A DNA stretch of 64,000 nucleotides, taken from Psychrosphaera saromensis (lineage in GTDB: Bacteria > Pseudomonadota > Gammaproteobacteria > Enterobacterales > Alteromonadaceae). This document shows, piece after piece, positions 35,775 through 46,276 of this stretch. The first letter of the stretch is position 1, and every line of letters begins with the position of its first letter. The notes beneath the pieces are model-generated. The model was not told the DNA's origin. It searched no databases and worked only from the letters and a program-made list of their open reading frames with translations. The translations under genes were made by a program, and so were the position numbers. Where the stretch lies: NCBI RefSeq assembly GCF_002954545.1, contig NZ_MSCH01000003.1, forward strand, positions 1,018,824-1,082,823. Direction: 5' to 3'.

Positions 35775-37670
35775 ATGCAGTTTTCACGCATTTTATTAGA
35801 TTTAATCACAAGGCATATCACAGTGTTGATTTGTGTTGTTTTTATTTTAATAAATGGCATGTTCTATAGCGCAGCAAAGCACGACCATGTCAGTCAAATA
35901 AATGCTCAACTTCAATATACCCAACAAATTATAGAGCTTGCTCTCCCCCTAGATATAATCAAACCGTTATCACCCGTTATTTTAGAATGGCAATTAATTA
36001 ACACAGCTGGTTATACGAAAAAACGAAAAATCTTTGGCAAGAGCTGGAATGCGGCAAGCACAAAACTTCCAGTGAGCGGCGGTCATATATTTTTAGTCCA
36101 TAAATCAATGCTCTCGGCTTATTTTATTCAGTTCTTTATTGTTAATCTAATCCTGTTTTTGACCATATTTATCATCTTGATTGTGGCGCATCTTAATTTA
36201 CATAAACACTGGAAGGTTTTAATTCAGCTAGAAGCGTGGGCTAATCGATACGATAAAAATGAAGACTTTAAATTTTATTTAACCAATAAGTCATACAATT
36301 TAGTTAATACCATTCGTAATGTTATTCAGGCAAAAAATGAAGCGCAAAAAAGTGGTAACAAAGCCGACCATTATATTCGCAGCCAAACGTTTTTAGATAA
36401 CCATACTGGACTAGGTAACCGACTCTATTTTGAGCACAGATTAGATTCTGTCTTACAGGAAGAAGACAAGGTGTATGGCGCGGTTTTAATTATACAATTT
36501 GAGATGTTGGATACCATTCGTGACCGAGACGGTAAACATGCGGTTGCTTTAATATTGCAGCAGTATTCGGAAATATTAAAACAGTATGTAGATGACACTG
36601 CTCAGTCAGTTGTGTCGCGTATTAGCCCAAATGATTTTGCTATTTTATTACCATATGTTGATGGTAATGAAGTGGAAAGAATTGCGCTTAGTATTTTAAG
36701 AATGAGTCAAAAAGTAAAACTGCCTGACTACATTGACACCAATGTTATCTGCCATATTGGTGTGGATATGTACGACCGAGAAGACACCACATTCAAAATT
36801 TTGGCTGAAGCCGACATGGCATTACGAGCCGCTCAGTTACATGGCCCGTCAGGTTGGTTTATGTATGACTCAGGCCAGCTTCCTGCATCTGAAATTAAAG
36901 GTTCTGTGCGCTGGCGTACGGCAATTCAAAGTGCGCTTGATAACGACGACTTTGTTTTGTTATTTCAGCCGGTCATTGGGGTAGACATGCGAGTTCATCA
37001 CCATGAAGTGTTAGCTCGTATGCAAGGTAGTGATGATGAATTGATTAATGCCAAAGTGTTTTTCCCTATGGCGAAAAAATGTGGACTTATCCCATTAATA
37101 GACCGACAAGTGTTACTAAGCGTGGTTGGTGCAATGGAAAAGGGGAATTTAACCCCTATTTCAATAAATATTCATATTGATAGTTGGTTGAACAAAGATT
37201 TCTGTAACTGGTTAATTGAATTTTTGAAAGTAAACACTGAGCTTGCTAAGTACTTTATATTTGAAATATCAGAATTTGAGTTAGCGCAAAACGCTAAACA
37301 ACTATCGTCAATGTTTGCGGCGGTTCGTCGTTTTCAGGTGCAGTTTATGATTGACCAAGTTGGCTTGTATGTTCTCGACACCGGTTACTTGGATTACTTA
37401 GATGTGAATTATTTGAAGCTGCATCAGAGTTTGGTTAATCAAATACAGGCACGACCTGAAAATCAAATGTTTATCCGAAGCCTACAGAATGTAGTAGCCG
37501 ATAAAAAGATCATGATTTTTGCAACTGGGGTTGAATCGGAGCAAGAGATCACTACGCTAGAAAGGTTGGGGATTAACGGGGTGCAAGGTCACTTTGTTAA
37601 ACGCCCATCGGAAAAAATTGAATCAGAAAATAAAGCTATTAATATTGATGGCGATAGCTTAGACCTTTAA
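35775..37670 (+). CDS. csrD: CsrD-like RNase E targeting factor (degenerate GGDEF-EAL)
   Basis: In E. coli, CsrD marks the small RNAs CsrB/C for RNase E and has no cyclic-di-GMP activity. The 631-residue protein here has two transmembrane helices (residues ~12-30 and ~117-140) enclosing a periplasmic part, then a GGDEF-like domain and an EAL-like domain. In the first, SPNDF replaces GG[DE]EF; in the second, HEVLARM replaces the EAL signature, so both active sites look dead. Position upstream of mreB, as in E. coli, supports CsrD. Its 3' end overlaps the convergent deaminase gene by 32 bases. Confidence 0.82.
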   Translation: MQFSRILLDLITRHITVLICVVFILINGMFYSAAKHDHVSQINAQLQYTQQIIELALPLDIIKPLSPVILEWQLINTAGYTKKRKIFGKSWNAASTKLPVSGGHIFLVHKSMLSAYFIQFFIVNLILFLTIFIILIVAHLNLHKHWKVLIQLEAWANRYDKNEDFKFYLTNKSYNLVNTIRNVIQAKNEAQKSGNKADHYIRSQTFLDNHTGLGNRLYFEHRLDSVLQEEDKVYGAVLIIQFEMLDTIRDRDGKHAVALILQQYSEILKQYVDDTAQSVVSRISPNDFAILLPYVDGNEVERIALSILRMSQKVKLPDYIDTNVICHIGVDMYDREDTTFKILAEADMALRAAQLHGPSGWFMYDSGQLPASEIKGSVRWRTAIQSALDNDDFVLLFQPVIGVDMRVHHHEVLARMQGSDDELINAKVFFPMAKKCGLIPLIDRQVLLSVVGAMEKGNLTPISINIHIDSWLNKDFCNWLIEFLKVNTELAKYFIFEISEFELAQNAKQLSSMFAAVRRFQVQFMIDQVGLYVLDTGYLDYLDVNYLKLHQSLVNQIQARPENQMFIRSLQNVVADKKIMIFATGVESEQEITTLERLGINGVQGHFVKRPSEKIESENKAINIDGDSLDL

Positions 37671-38550
37671 TACCTTGCAGTCCGCCAGTGTGGATTGCTA
37701 GTAATGACTTGTCGTCACTTACCAATTCATCAAATCTATTCATTAAGGTATGCATTAATTTACCTGTGTAAATAGGCTCTATTGGTATTTCTGTTTGCTG
37801 ATGAAAGTCTAAACAAAATGCATTTAACTCATCTGTCGTTTTGCCATAACCGCCAAATAAATTGTCACTTATTATGGTTAGCCGTTCACCGTACTTTTGC
37901 TTTAATTCAGTTAGCAGTGGAATATCCTTAACGACCGCAATACCAATAAATTGCATATCTTCAAAAGCATCCAACATGCCTGATATAGTTCCGCCTGAAC
38001 CAATCGCACAAGCAATGATATGTTTGTCGGCTGTAATCGATTGTTGTTTAAGCTCACCCACTAACTCGGCTAAACCTAATGCGGCAAGTTGGTTACTTCC
38101 ACCTTCTGGTACAAAGTAATAATCTGGATGTGCTCGTTGTAACTGATTGATGAACTCGACATCATGACGCTTTCTATATTCTTCACGCGATAACGCAATC
38201 AGCTGCATACCACTTTGCTTGGCCAATGAAAGGGTGGGATTATTGAGGTCAATCTCATGTGTCCTGATAAATCCTATTGTGGCAATGCCTGTTTGTTTCC
38301 CTGCGGCAGATAAGGCTGCTATATGATTAGAGAAGGCGCCACCAAAGCTAGCAATCCCTTTATATTGTGTCTGGTCTAACTGCTTGAAATTGAATTTTAA
38401 TTTGCGCCATTTATTACCGGATATCTGTGGGTCGATAAGATCATCACGCTTCATTTGAAAATGAATTACTCGCTCAGGGCTCAACTGATAACTAACTTGA
38501 GTTAATGGTGTGTTTTTCGTTGAGCTGAAAATTTGCGTATTCATAGTCAT
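37639..38550 (-). CDS. PLP enzyme, ACC deaminase / D-cysteine desulfhydrase family
   Basis: A 303-residue fold-type II PLP enzyme. FQMKRDDLIDPQISGNKWRKL carries the PLP lysine, followed by ASFGGAFSNHIAALSAAG, VPEGGSNQLAALG and AIGSGGTISGML for phosphate and substrate binding. The family covers 1-aminocyclopropane-1-carboxylate deaminase and D-cysteine desulfhydrase; I cannot tell which from the motifs, and D-cysteine desulfhydrase-like activity is the more common case in such bacteria. It converges on csrD, with overlapping 3' ends. Confidence 0.85.
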   Translation of the reverse strand: MTMNTQIFSSTKNTPLTQVSYQLSPERVIHFQMKRDDLIDPQISGNKWRKLKFNFKQLDQTQYKGIASFGGAFSNHIAALSAAGKQTGIATIGFIRTHEIDLNNPTLSLAKQSGMQLIALSREEYRKRHDVEFINQLQRAHPDYYFVPEGGSNQLAALGLAELVGELKQQSITADKHIIACAIGSGGTISGMLDAFEDMQFIGIAVVKDIPLLTELKQKYGERLTIISDNLFGGYGKTTDELNAFCLDFHQQTEIPIEPIYTGKLMHTLMNRFDELVSDDKSLLAIHTGGLQGIKGLSYRHQY

Positions 38551-39181
38551 GATATAAATCTAGTCGTTTAGAGATTAAGACGGGAGTATATAGTTGATGG
38601 CAACTTAACACAGTAAAAATGTGTGAGTTCTTAAGGGGAATAACAGCGGCAGAAATAGAAACAAGATTGCAAACAAAGCAGTGACATTTAATATAAATAG
38701 ATAATCTTGAAAATATCAAAAATTAACTAATAATAGAAAGGCTAATGAAGGTTATTTGGTATTTTTATAGATCAAATCTTTGGCATAAATAGATTCTAGT
38801 ATAACTTTTTTTTGAAAAAACATGTTAAATATTAAGGGTGAAAACCCGGAAAAGGTCAGTTGAATACATTATTATCAATCATATAGATGGGATTAAATTA
38901 CCTGTGTTTTTGTGTATTAAAACAAACTAATGATTTAGGTAAGAGGTTTGTTTTTAAAGTCTTTGGTGGACGTCAATAAGACAGTGTAAGTTATTAAACG
39001 GTTAGTATAGTTTTTGCCATATATGCTACAAATAACAAAATAATGTATAAAACACATCGATAGTTGTAAAAATGCACTTGCGCTTTTAGTGTTAACTCAA
39101 TAGCATAGCAAGTTGTAAATTTTTTTTAATTCTCGGATTTTTCTGAAAATAATAATAAGTGACTTTGGGAACGGAAGTAAT
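38551..39181. other. Long intergenic region before the FGE-like gene
   Basis: About 630 bases between divergent genes, A+T-rich and without a credible ORF. A small GGGTGAAAACCC hairpin is present at 38836-38847. I see no match to a riboswitch, tRNA or known sRNA. The promoters for both neighbours must lie here. Confidence 0.5.
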
Positions 39182-41080
39182 ATGTTAAGAGCTCTACTGG
39201 CGTTATTGTGTGTCATGTTAATTGGAAGCGTAAACGCAGAAACTTCTGCTGCACCAACTGTTACAGTTGAAGCTATCCAATCAGACATCACAAGTAAACA
39301 AACTGAATACGATAGTAATAACTTGGCTTTGCAAGCGCAAATGAATGAAGCCAAGCAAATGAAAACAGAACTATCGGATCTTCGTGAGAAATTAAAACTA
39401 CGAGAACGTGAAAAATCGGTAGCTTTGGAAGAGATGAATGCTCAATTCCAAAGAATGATTAAAGATCCGTCTTTAGACATTGCAGCTTCTCGTTCACGTT
39501 ATACTGAGTCAGTAAATGCTCATAAACAAAACCAAAAAGATATTGAAGACCAATTAATTGCGGTTGAAGATAAAGAACGTGAAGTCGCTGGAACTCGTGT
39601 CTTAAAGCTTTCTTTATTGAACACTTTAGAAGGTTTGAAAGAGCAGCTTAACAAATCTCGAGTTGAACGTTTATATACGCAATTTAATAAACCAGGTCAG
39701 ATGACGGTTCAACAATCTTTTGAATGTGATTTAGAAAAAACATTATCTGAATGTATTCGTCAAACTGAAACTCTTGCTAAGCAGCAAGCTTCAGACCGTT
39801 ATATGGATAAAATCTTTGCTGAGTTATCAGAGTCAAAATCTGTAGCGACTCAACGTGAAGGCGCTGACACTAGCGTTAAGATTGTAAAGGCTATCGTAAC
39901 TGAAAAAGCATTCTCTGGTTTTGCTAACTATTCATTAACTATGGCTGTTGACCTAGCGGGTAACTTAACTCGTCCGCAAGCATGTAAATTATTAGAATTA
40001 AATCAACGCTTCTGTGTAGCAGACAGCGTTAAGACTAATACAGTTCCTGCGGCTAATACCCCAGCAGGACAAAATAAACCTGTAGCGCCAGTAAAAGTTG
40101 CTCCAAAAGTGATGCATGAGATGACTGTACGTTCAAACGTATTTGGCGATGAAGTTTATATTAACGGTGTTAGTTACGGCTCTACTAAATTAAGCGTAAT
40201 GTTGCCAGAAGGTAAACATTCAGTTGAGATTGTTAAAGTAGGCTACAAAACATATGTGGAGTACGTTGACTTAAAACAGAATCACATGATTAATGTTAAT
40301 TTGGTGAAAGAAACAAAAAAGTTCTCTAAAGGCAGTAGTATACAGGACTCGATCGGCGATAATAAACAAGGCCCACGATTAGTTGCTGTTACTGCCGGAG
40401 ATTTTAAAATGGGCGATATAACGGGACGTGGTTTAGATAACGAACGTCCAGTAGTTAGTTATACTATCGAAGAATCATTTGGCATGGGCGAGAAAGAAAT
40501 TACAGTCGCTGACTTTGCCGAATTTATTACTGCAACAAAATATGTAACTGTGGCTGAGCAAGGCAAAGGCTGTGCTTATTACAGTGACTCAGAACCAAAG
40601 TATGATCCGCAAATGAACTGGCGTAATCCAGGTTATGAGCAAACTGAAATCTTCCCTGTTGTATGTGTAACTTTAGACGATGCAAAAGCATACGTTGAAT
40701 GGTTATCTAACAGTACAAATAAAAATTACCGCTTACCGACTGAAGGTGAGTGGGAATATGCAGCTCGTTCTGGTTCAAGTGATGATTACTGGTGGGGCGA
40801 TGCCATCGGCAGTAACAATGCAAACTGTGGTTGGTGTGGTAGTGAGTGGTCAAATAACAGTGCAGCTCCAACAGCATCATTTAAACGTAACTATTTCGGA
40901 CTTTATGACGTAATTGGTAATGTTTGGGAATGGAGCGACTCAGGTTCAGAACAAGTTTCTGTCGTTCGTGGCGGCGCTTGGAACTTTGCTCCTAGTTTAG
41001 CGCGTGTTTCTACTCGTTTAGAAATAGCATCTAACTTTCGTTCTAACTACATCGGTTTTCGTGTAGCAAGAGATAGATAG
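39182..41080 (+). CDS. Exported coiled-coil / PEGA / FGE-sulfatase-domain protein
   Basis: A 632-residue protein. Residues 1-19 are a signal peptide (ending VNA). Residues ~25-165 are a long charged coiled coil. About 311-366 is a PEGA domain (VYINGVSYGSTKLSVMLPEGKHSVEIVKVGY). From ~397 to the end is a formylglycine-generating-enzyme (SUMF1-like) domain with YRLPTEGEWEYAARSG, GLYDVIGNVWEWSDSG, VVRGGAWNF and GFRVAR. True FGE activity is doubtful for an exported cell-wall-type fusion; a carbohydrate- or envelope-binding role is more likely (inference). It lies upstream of mreB with its own terminator. Confidence 0.8.
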   Translation: MLRALLALLCVMLIGSVNAETSAAPTVTVEAIQSDITSKQTEYDSNNLALQAQMNEAKQMKTELSDLREKLKLREREKSVALEEMNAQFQRMIKDPSLDIAASRSRYTESVNAHKQNQKDIEDQLIAVEDKEREVAGTRVLKLSLLNTLEGLKEQLNKSRVERLYTQFNKPGQMTVQQSFECDLEKTLSECIRQTETLAKQQASDRYMDKIFAELSESKSVATQREGADTSVKIVKAIVTEKAFSGFANYSLTMAVDLAGNLTRPQACKLLELNQRFCVADSVKTNTVPAANTPAGQNKPVAPVKVAPKVMHEMTVRSNVFGDEVYINGVSYGSTKLSVMLPEGKHSVEIVKVGYKTYVEYVDLKQNHMINVNLVKETKKFSKGSSIQDSIGDNKQGPRLVAVTAGDFKMGDITGRGLDNERPVVSYTIEESFGMGEKEITVADFAEFITATKYVTVAEQGKGCAYYSDSEPKYDPQMNWRNPGYEQTEIFPVVCVTLDDAKAYVEWLSNSTNKNYRLPTEGEWEYAARSGSSDDYWWGDAIGSNNANCGWCGSEWSNNSAAPTASFKRNYFGLYDVIGNVWEWSDSGSEQVSVVRGGAWNFAPSLARVSTRLEIASNFRSNYIGFRVARDR

Positions 41081-41105
41081 ATTAAAAATACAGCATAATA
41101 TGATC

Positions 41106-41128
41106 AAAGGGGCTTTAGCCCCTTTTTT
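41106..41128 (+). terminator. Terminator before mreB
   Basis: AAAGGGGC and GCCCCTTT close on TTTA and run into TTT. A strong intrinsic terminator for the FGE-like gene. Confidence 0.93.
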
Positions 41129-41140
41129 ATTTGCTAATAA

Positions 41141-42286
<1,146 letters not shown>

Positions 42287-42324
42287 ACTAACCTCCGTTT
42301 AGTTTTGCACTTTCGCAATAATGA

Positions 42325-42350
42325 AAAACGGCAGTAACTACTGCCGTTTT
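42325..42350 (+). terminator. Hairpin between mreB and mreC
   Basis: AAAACGGCAGTA and TACTGCCGTTTT form a perfect 12-bp stem around AC, followed by ATTTC. It probably attenuates mreB transcripts before mreC, adjusting the MreB:MreC ratio. Confidence 0.82.
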
Positions 42351-42382
42351 ATTTCAATAGATCTAATAACAAGTAAGTAATT

Positions 42383-43222
42383 ATGAATCCCATTTTTGGC
42401 GCAGGACCATCATTATCTTTAAGGTTTTCTTTAGCTTTAGTTATTAGTTTTGTCACTATCACATACGATGTATACACTGATAGTTCTAAACAGATCCGCA
42501 GTTATTTAAATACTTTGGTATCACCTGTTATCTACCTAGCAAATCTACCGCAACAAGCTTTAGATGCGACATCAAAATATGCTGCGTCAAAACAAGCCTT
42601 ATTAGATGAGAACGAAATACTTAGAGAGTTGCAGTTAATGCAAAACGAAAAGTTACAACGTTACAATATGCTAATGTCAGAAAATGCTAAGTTAAGAGCC
42701 TTGCTACAAACCAATTTAAGAATAGAAGTTAAAAAGTCAGTTGCTGAAATAATGGCAGTGGCGAGTAATCCATTTTCACAAAATGTAATGATAGATAAAG
42801 GCTCATCCGAAAACGTTTATGAGAGCCAACCCGTATTAGACGACCTTGGTGTAGTTGGCCAGGTTGTAAACGTAGCTAATACAACGTCTCGAGTTATTTT
42901 AATTACAGATCAAACGCATTCAATTCCTATTAGAATAGCCCGTAATGATGTACGTGGTATTTTATCAGGAACCGGTGACATAAATAAAATGTCACTCATT
43001 AACTTACCTCATGGCACAGATGTAAAAGTGGGCGATAGTCTTATTACTTCAGGTTTAGGCGAGATATTTCCAGATGGATATCCAGTTGCGAAAGTGATTG
43101 AAATTTATCCTGATGAATCTCAACCGTTCATGAATATAGTGGCACAACCAATAGCAAGACTAGACAGACTAAAACATGTCCTTTTATTGTGGCCTCAAGA
43201 TAAAGTCGGAAGTGATAAATAA
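42383..43222 (+). CDS. mreC: Rod-shape-determining protein MreC
   Basis: A periplasmic scaffold of the elongasome linking MreB/MreD to penicillin-binding proteins. The 279 residues comprise a short cytoplasmic start, one transmembrane helix (residues ~13-30), a coiled coil (~65-115) with LLDENEILRELQ..., and the beta-barrel domain including VMIDKGSSENVYESQPVLDDLGVVGQVV, typical of MreC. Its stop overlaps the mreD start by one base (TAATG). Confidence 0.93.
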   Translation: MNPIFGAGPSLSLRFSLALVISFVTITYDVYTDSSKQIRSYLNTLVSPVIYLANLPQQALDATSKYAASKQALLDENEILRELQLMQNEKLQRYNMLMSENAKLRALLQTNLRIEVKKSVAEIMAVASNPFSQNVMIDKGSSENVYESQPVLDDLGVVGQVVNVANTTSRVILITDQTHSIPIRIARNDVRGILSGTGDINKMSLINLPHGTDVKVGDSLITSGLGEIFPDGYPVAKVIEIYPDESQPFMNIVAQPIARLDRLKHVLLLWPQDKVGSDK

Positions 43223-43710
43223 TGGCAAAAAATGGCACATCCCCTTGGTGGTACATCAACGCAAGTATTTTAGTTGCCTTGATTTTAAGTATCATGCCGC
43301 TCCCTATTCAGTTAAAAGGTATTTGGCCTGATTGGGCTGCAATGGTTGTTATTTATTGGACTATTGCATTACCACAAAGAGTTAATATTGGTACTGCTTG
43401 GATAGTTGGGTTCTTATTAGATATCTTGTTAGGGACTGTACTTGGGGTTAATGCTTTAGCCTTGTCTTTGGTGGTATTTGCCGTATCGTCAAATTTCCAA
43501 AAATTACGTAACTTTACGGTTTGGCAACAAGCTGCACTAGTTGGCGTATTTCTAGTTTTATTCCACTTGGTGGTATTTTGGCTTAATAGATTCTTAATAA
43601 ATGTGAACTTCACATTTGAATACATCACACCTTCATTTACTAGTGCATTGTTTTGGCTATGGTTATTTCCTGTTTTACGCTCATATCGCAGAAGGTTTAA
43701 GATCCGATAA
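43222..43710 (+). CDS. mreD: Rod-shape-determining protein MreD
   Basis: An inner-membrane partner of MreC with about five hydrophobic helices over 162 residues. KGIWPDWAAMVVIYWTIALPQRVNIGTAWIVGFLLDILLGTVLGVNAL is the well-known MreD core. It overlaps mreC by one base and is followed 2 bases later by maf, as in E. coli. Confidence 0.92.
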   Translation: MAKNGTSPWWYINASILVALILSIMPLPIQLKGIWPDWAAMVVIYWTIALPQRVNIGTAWIVGFLLDILLGTVLGVNALALSLVVFAVSSNFQKLRNFTVWQQAALVGVFLVLFHLVVFWLNRFLINVNFTFEYITPSFTSALFWLWLFPVLRSYRRRFKIR

Positions 43711-43712
43711 TT

Positions 43713-44273
43713 ATGCAAAAAATAATTTTGGCTAGCCAATCACCAAGACGGAAAGATTTATTATCCCACATTGTTGCCAAATTTAGTGTGCAAGCCGCAG
43801 ATATAGATGAAACTGTAATACCTAACGAATCTCCCATAACCTATGTTTCTCGTCTATCCTTAGAGAAAGCACAACATATCTTTAATTCAAATCCAGATGC
43901 AATTGTTATTGGCTCGGATACCTCAGTGATTATTAATGATCGCATCTTAGGTAAACCAGTAGATTTGCAAGACTGTATAAACACATTATCCTTGTTGTCA
44001 GATAAACAACATCAAGTTATCACTGCATTTACTGTAATGAGTAAGAACAAAACGATAACCCAAGTGGTCAGCACTGACGTGTTGTTTAAAGCGGTTAATG
44101 AAGAAGAAATAATTAATTATTGGCACACCGGCGAACCTCAAGACAAAGCAGGCTCCTATGCAATACAGGGCATTGGTGCAAAATTTGTCAAAGCTATTAA
44201 TGGTAGTGTTAGTTCTGTAGTTGGCCTCCCTCTTGTAGAGATAGAGCAAGTCTTAAAAGAAGTGATGGAATAA
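43713..44273 (+). CDS. maf: Maf-family nucleoside triphosphate pyrophosphatase (YhdE type)
   Basis: A 186-residue house-cleaning pyrophosphatase acting on dTTP/UTP and modified forms (YhdE subgroup). It begins with the family motif LASQSPRRKDLL. Later DETVIPNESP, VIGSDTSV, and the KAGSYAIQGIGAKFVKAINGSVSSVVGLPL segment match YhdE. It overlaps rng by one base; the mreD-maf-rng order is that of E. coli. Confidence 0.93.
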   Translation: MQKIILASQSPRRKDLLSHIVAKFSVQAADIDETVIPNESPITYVSRLSLEKAQHIFNSNPDAIVIGSDTSVIINDRILGKPVDLQDCINTLSLLSDKQHQVITAFTVMSKNKTITQVVSTDVLFKAVNEEEIINYWHTGEPQDKAGSYAIQGIGAKFVKAINGSVSSVVGLPLVEIEQVLKEVME

Positions 44274-45745
44274 TGTCAGTCGAATTATTAATAAATATTA
44301 CCCCTAGCGAAACTCGTGTTGCTCAAATAGAAAATGGCATGCTGCAAGAATTACACTTGGAGCGTCAAAGTACGGTAGGGATTGTTGGCAATATCTATCT
44401 TGGAAAAGTGAGTCGTGTGTTACCAGGAATGCAGGCTGCATTTGTTGATATTGGTATGGAAAAAGCGGCATTTTTGCATGCATCAGATATTATTTCCTAC
44501 GACCATGAAAAAGACCAACTGACTCCTAAATCAAATTCAGTACGAGATATCGTAGATTTGGTAAGAGAAGGTCAAAAAATTATAGTTCAAGTGGTCAAAG
44601 ATCCACTTGGCACTAAAGGCGCTCGCCTCACTACAGACATAACCCTCCCTTCACGTTATTTAGTCTTTATGCCAGATTCAAAGCATGTTGGCGTGTCACA
44701 GCGAATAGACAATGAAGCGGAAAGACAGCGTTTAAAGTCTATAGTTGAAGATCATTACGAAGAAGGTAATGGAGGCTTTATCGTTAGGACAGCAGCTGAA
44801 GGTGCTGGTGAAAAAGAACTTGCCCAAGATGCAGTTTTTCTTAAAAAGCTGTGGAACAAAATAATTAAGAAGAAAAAGAAAACCAGAAATCAGGCCGTGC
44901 TATATGAAGACTTGAGTTTGGCTTTTCGTATCATCCGAGATTTTGTTGCTGAAGAGTTAGAAAGAGTAAGAATCGATTCCAAACTCACATTTGGTGAACT
45001 AACGGCATTTACTGAAGAGTTCTCGCCAGAGTTAACTAAAAAGCTAGAGTACTATCCTGGTGAACGACCAATTTTCGATATGTTCGGTGTTGAGTCAGAA
45101 ATAAAACGAGCTTTAGATAAAAAAGTAGATTTAAAGTCAGGTGGTTATTTAGTTATCGACCAGACCGAAGCTATGACCACCATAGATGTTAATACGGGCG
45201 CGTTTGTTGGTCATCGCAGTTTAGAAGATACTATCTTTAATACCAATAGCGAAGCAACACAAGCGATTGCTCGCCAGTTACGGTTACGCAATTTAGGCGG
45301 TATCATTATTATCGACTTTATCGATATGCTCAGTACCGACCATCAAAAACGTGTATTACACAGTTTAGAAATTGCCTTATCAAAAGACCGCGCTAAAAAT
45401 AATGTGCATGGTTTCTCAGCGTTAGGCTTAGTCGAAATGACTCGTAAACGTACCCGTGAAAGCCTAGAGCATGTTTTATGCAGTGAATGCGAAGTGTGCA
45501 ATGGCCGAGGTTATGTAAAGTCAGTAGAGACGATTTGTGCCGAATTACTGCGTGAAATCGTTCGTGTTAACCGAGCTTATGATGCCGACAAGTTTATAGT
45601 ATACGCATCAACGGCGGTGGCGGAGTCGTTAGAAAACGATGAATTCCATAATTTAGCCGAATTAGAGGTATTTATTGGAAAACAGATTAAGGTCAAAACA
45701 GAATCACTGTATAATCAAGACCAATTTGATGTTGTGATGATGTAA
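44273..45745 (+). CDS. rng: Ribonuclease G
   Basis: An endoribonuclease that matures 16S 5' ends and decays mRNAs. The 490 residues comprise an S1 RNA-binding part (residues ~35-125), the RNase E/G catalytic core with TTIDVNTGAFVG and IIIDFIDML giving the two metal-binding aspartates, and the zinc-link cysteines in CSECEVCNGRG. It lacks the C-terminal degradosome scaffold of RNase E, as expected for RNase G. Confidence 0.95.
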   Translation: MSVELLINITPSETRVAQIENGMLQELHLERQSTVGIVGNIYLGKVSRVLPGMQAAFVDIGMEKAAFLHASDIISYDHEKDQLTPKSNSVRDIVDLVREGQKIIVQVVKDPLGTKGARLTTDITLPSRYLVFMPDSKHVGVSQRIDNEAERQRLKSIVEDHYEEGNGGFIVRTAAEGAGEKELAQDAVFLKKLWNKIIKKKKKTRNQAVLYEDLSLAFRIIRDFVAEELERVRIDSKLTFGELTAFTEEFSPELTKKLEYYPGERPIFDMFGVESEIKRALDKKVDLKSGGYLVIDQTEAMTTIDVNTGAFVGHRSLEDTIFNTNSEATQAIARQLRLRNLGGIIIIDFIDMLSTDHQKRVLHSLEIALSKDRAKNNVHGFSALGLVEMTRKRTRESLEHVLCSECEVCNGRGYVKSVETICAELLREIVRVNRAYDADKFIVYASTAVAESLENDEFHNLAELEVFIGKQIKVKTESLYNQDQFDVVMM

Positions 45746-45766
45746 TCGATTAGCAATAGTAAAAAT

Positions 45767-46234
45767 ATGAATCAGTTAAGTGTTGAATTAAAAGACGAAA
45801 GTGCAACTGTCCTAATGGGAAATAAGTTGTCACAGGCTGTTAAAACAGGTGCTATTATTTATCTACATGGTGACTTAGGCGCTGGAAAAACGACCTTCAC
45901 ACGAGGTGTTATTCAAGGTTTAGGTCATAAAGGCAATGTAAAAAGCCCAACTTACACCTTAGTTGAGCCATATGAGCTAAACTCAGTGAATGCCTATCAT
46001 TTTGACTTATATCGTCTAGGTGATCCGGAAGAGTTAGAGTTCATGGGAATACGCGATTATTTTGAACTTAATTCGCTTTGTTTAATCGAATGGCCTGAGA
46101 GGGGCGCCGGAATATTACCGGAAGCAGATTTAGACATTACATTAGAATATGTAGACGCTGGACGAGTGATTAACCTTGTGGCTAATAATCCTAAAGGTTT
46201 ATCCATATTAGCGTTATTAGAACAACAGATATAA
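45767..46234 (+). CDS. tsaE: tRNA threonylcarbamoyladenosine ATPase TsaE
   Basis: The ATPase partner of TsaB/TsaD in making t6A37 on tRNA. The 155-residue protein has HGDLGAGKTTFTRG (Walker A), VKSPTYTLVEPY and HFDLYRLGDPEELEFMGIRDYF, then LIEWPERG, all characteristic of TsaE. It leads the conserved run tsaE-amiB-mutL-miaA-hfq-hflX. Confidence 0.95.
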   Translation: MNQLSVELKDESATVLMGNKLSQAVKTGAIIYLHGDLGAGKTTFTRGVIQGLGHKGNVKSPTYTLVEPYELNSVNAYHFDLYRLGDPEELEFMGIRDYFELNSLCLIEWPERGAGILPEADLDITLEYVDAGRVINLVANNPKGLSILALLEQQI

Positions 46235-46276
46235 AGTTAACCCAAACTAGACATAACAAGAGAATAAATAAATAAG

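Noticed and set aside
38836-38847. GGGTGAAAACCC hairpin as possible riboswitch or sRNA
   Set aside because: Only a 4-bp stem, with no flanking motif of a known riboswitch class such as the c-di-GMP aptamers.
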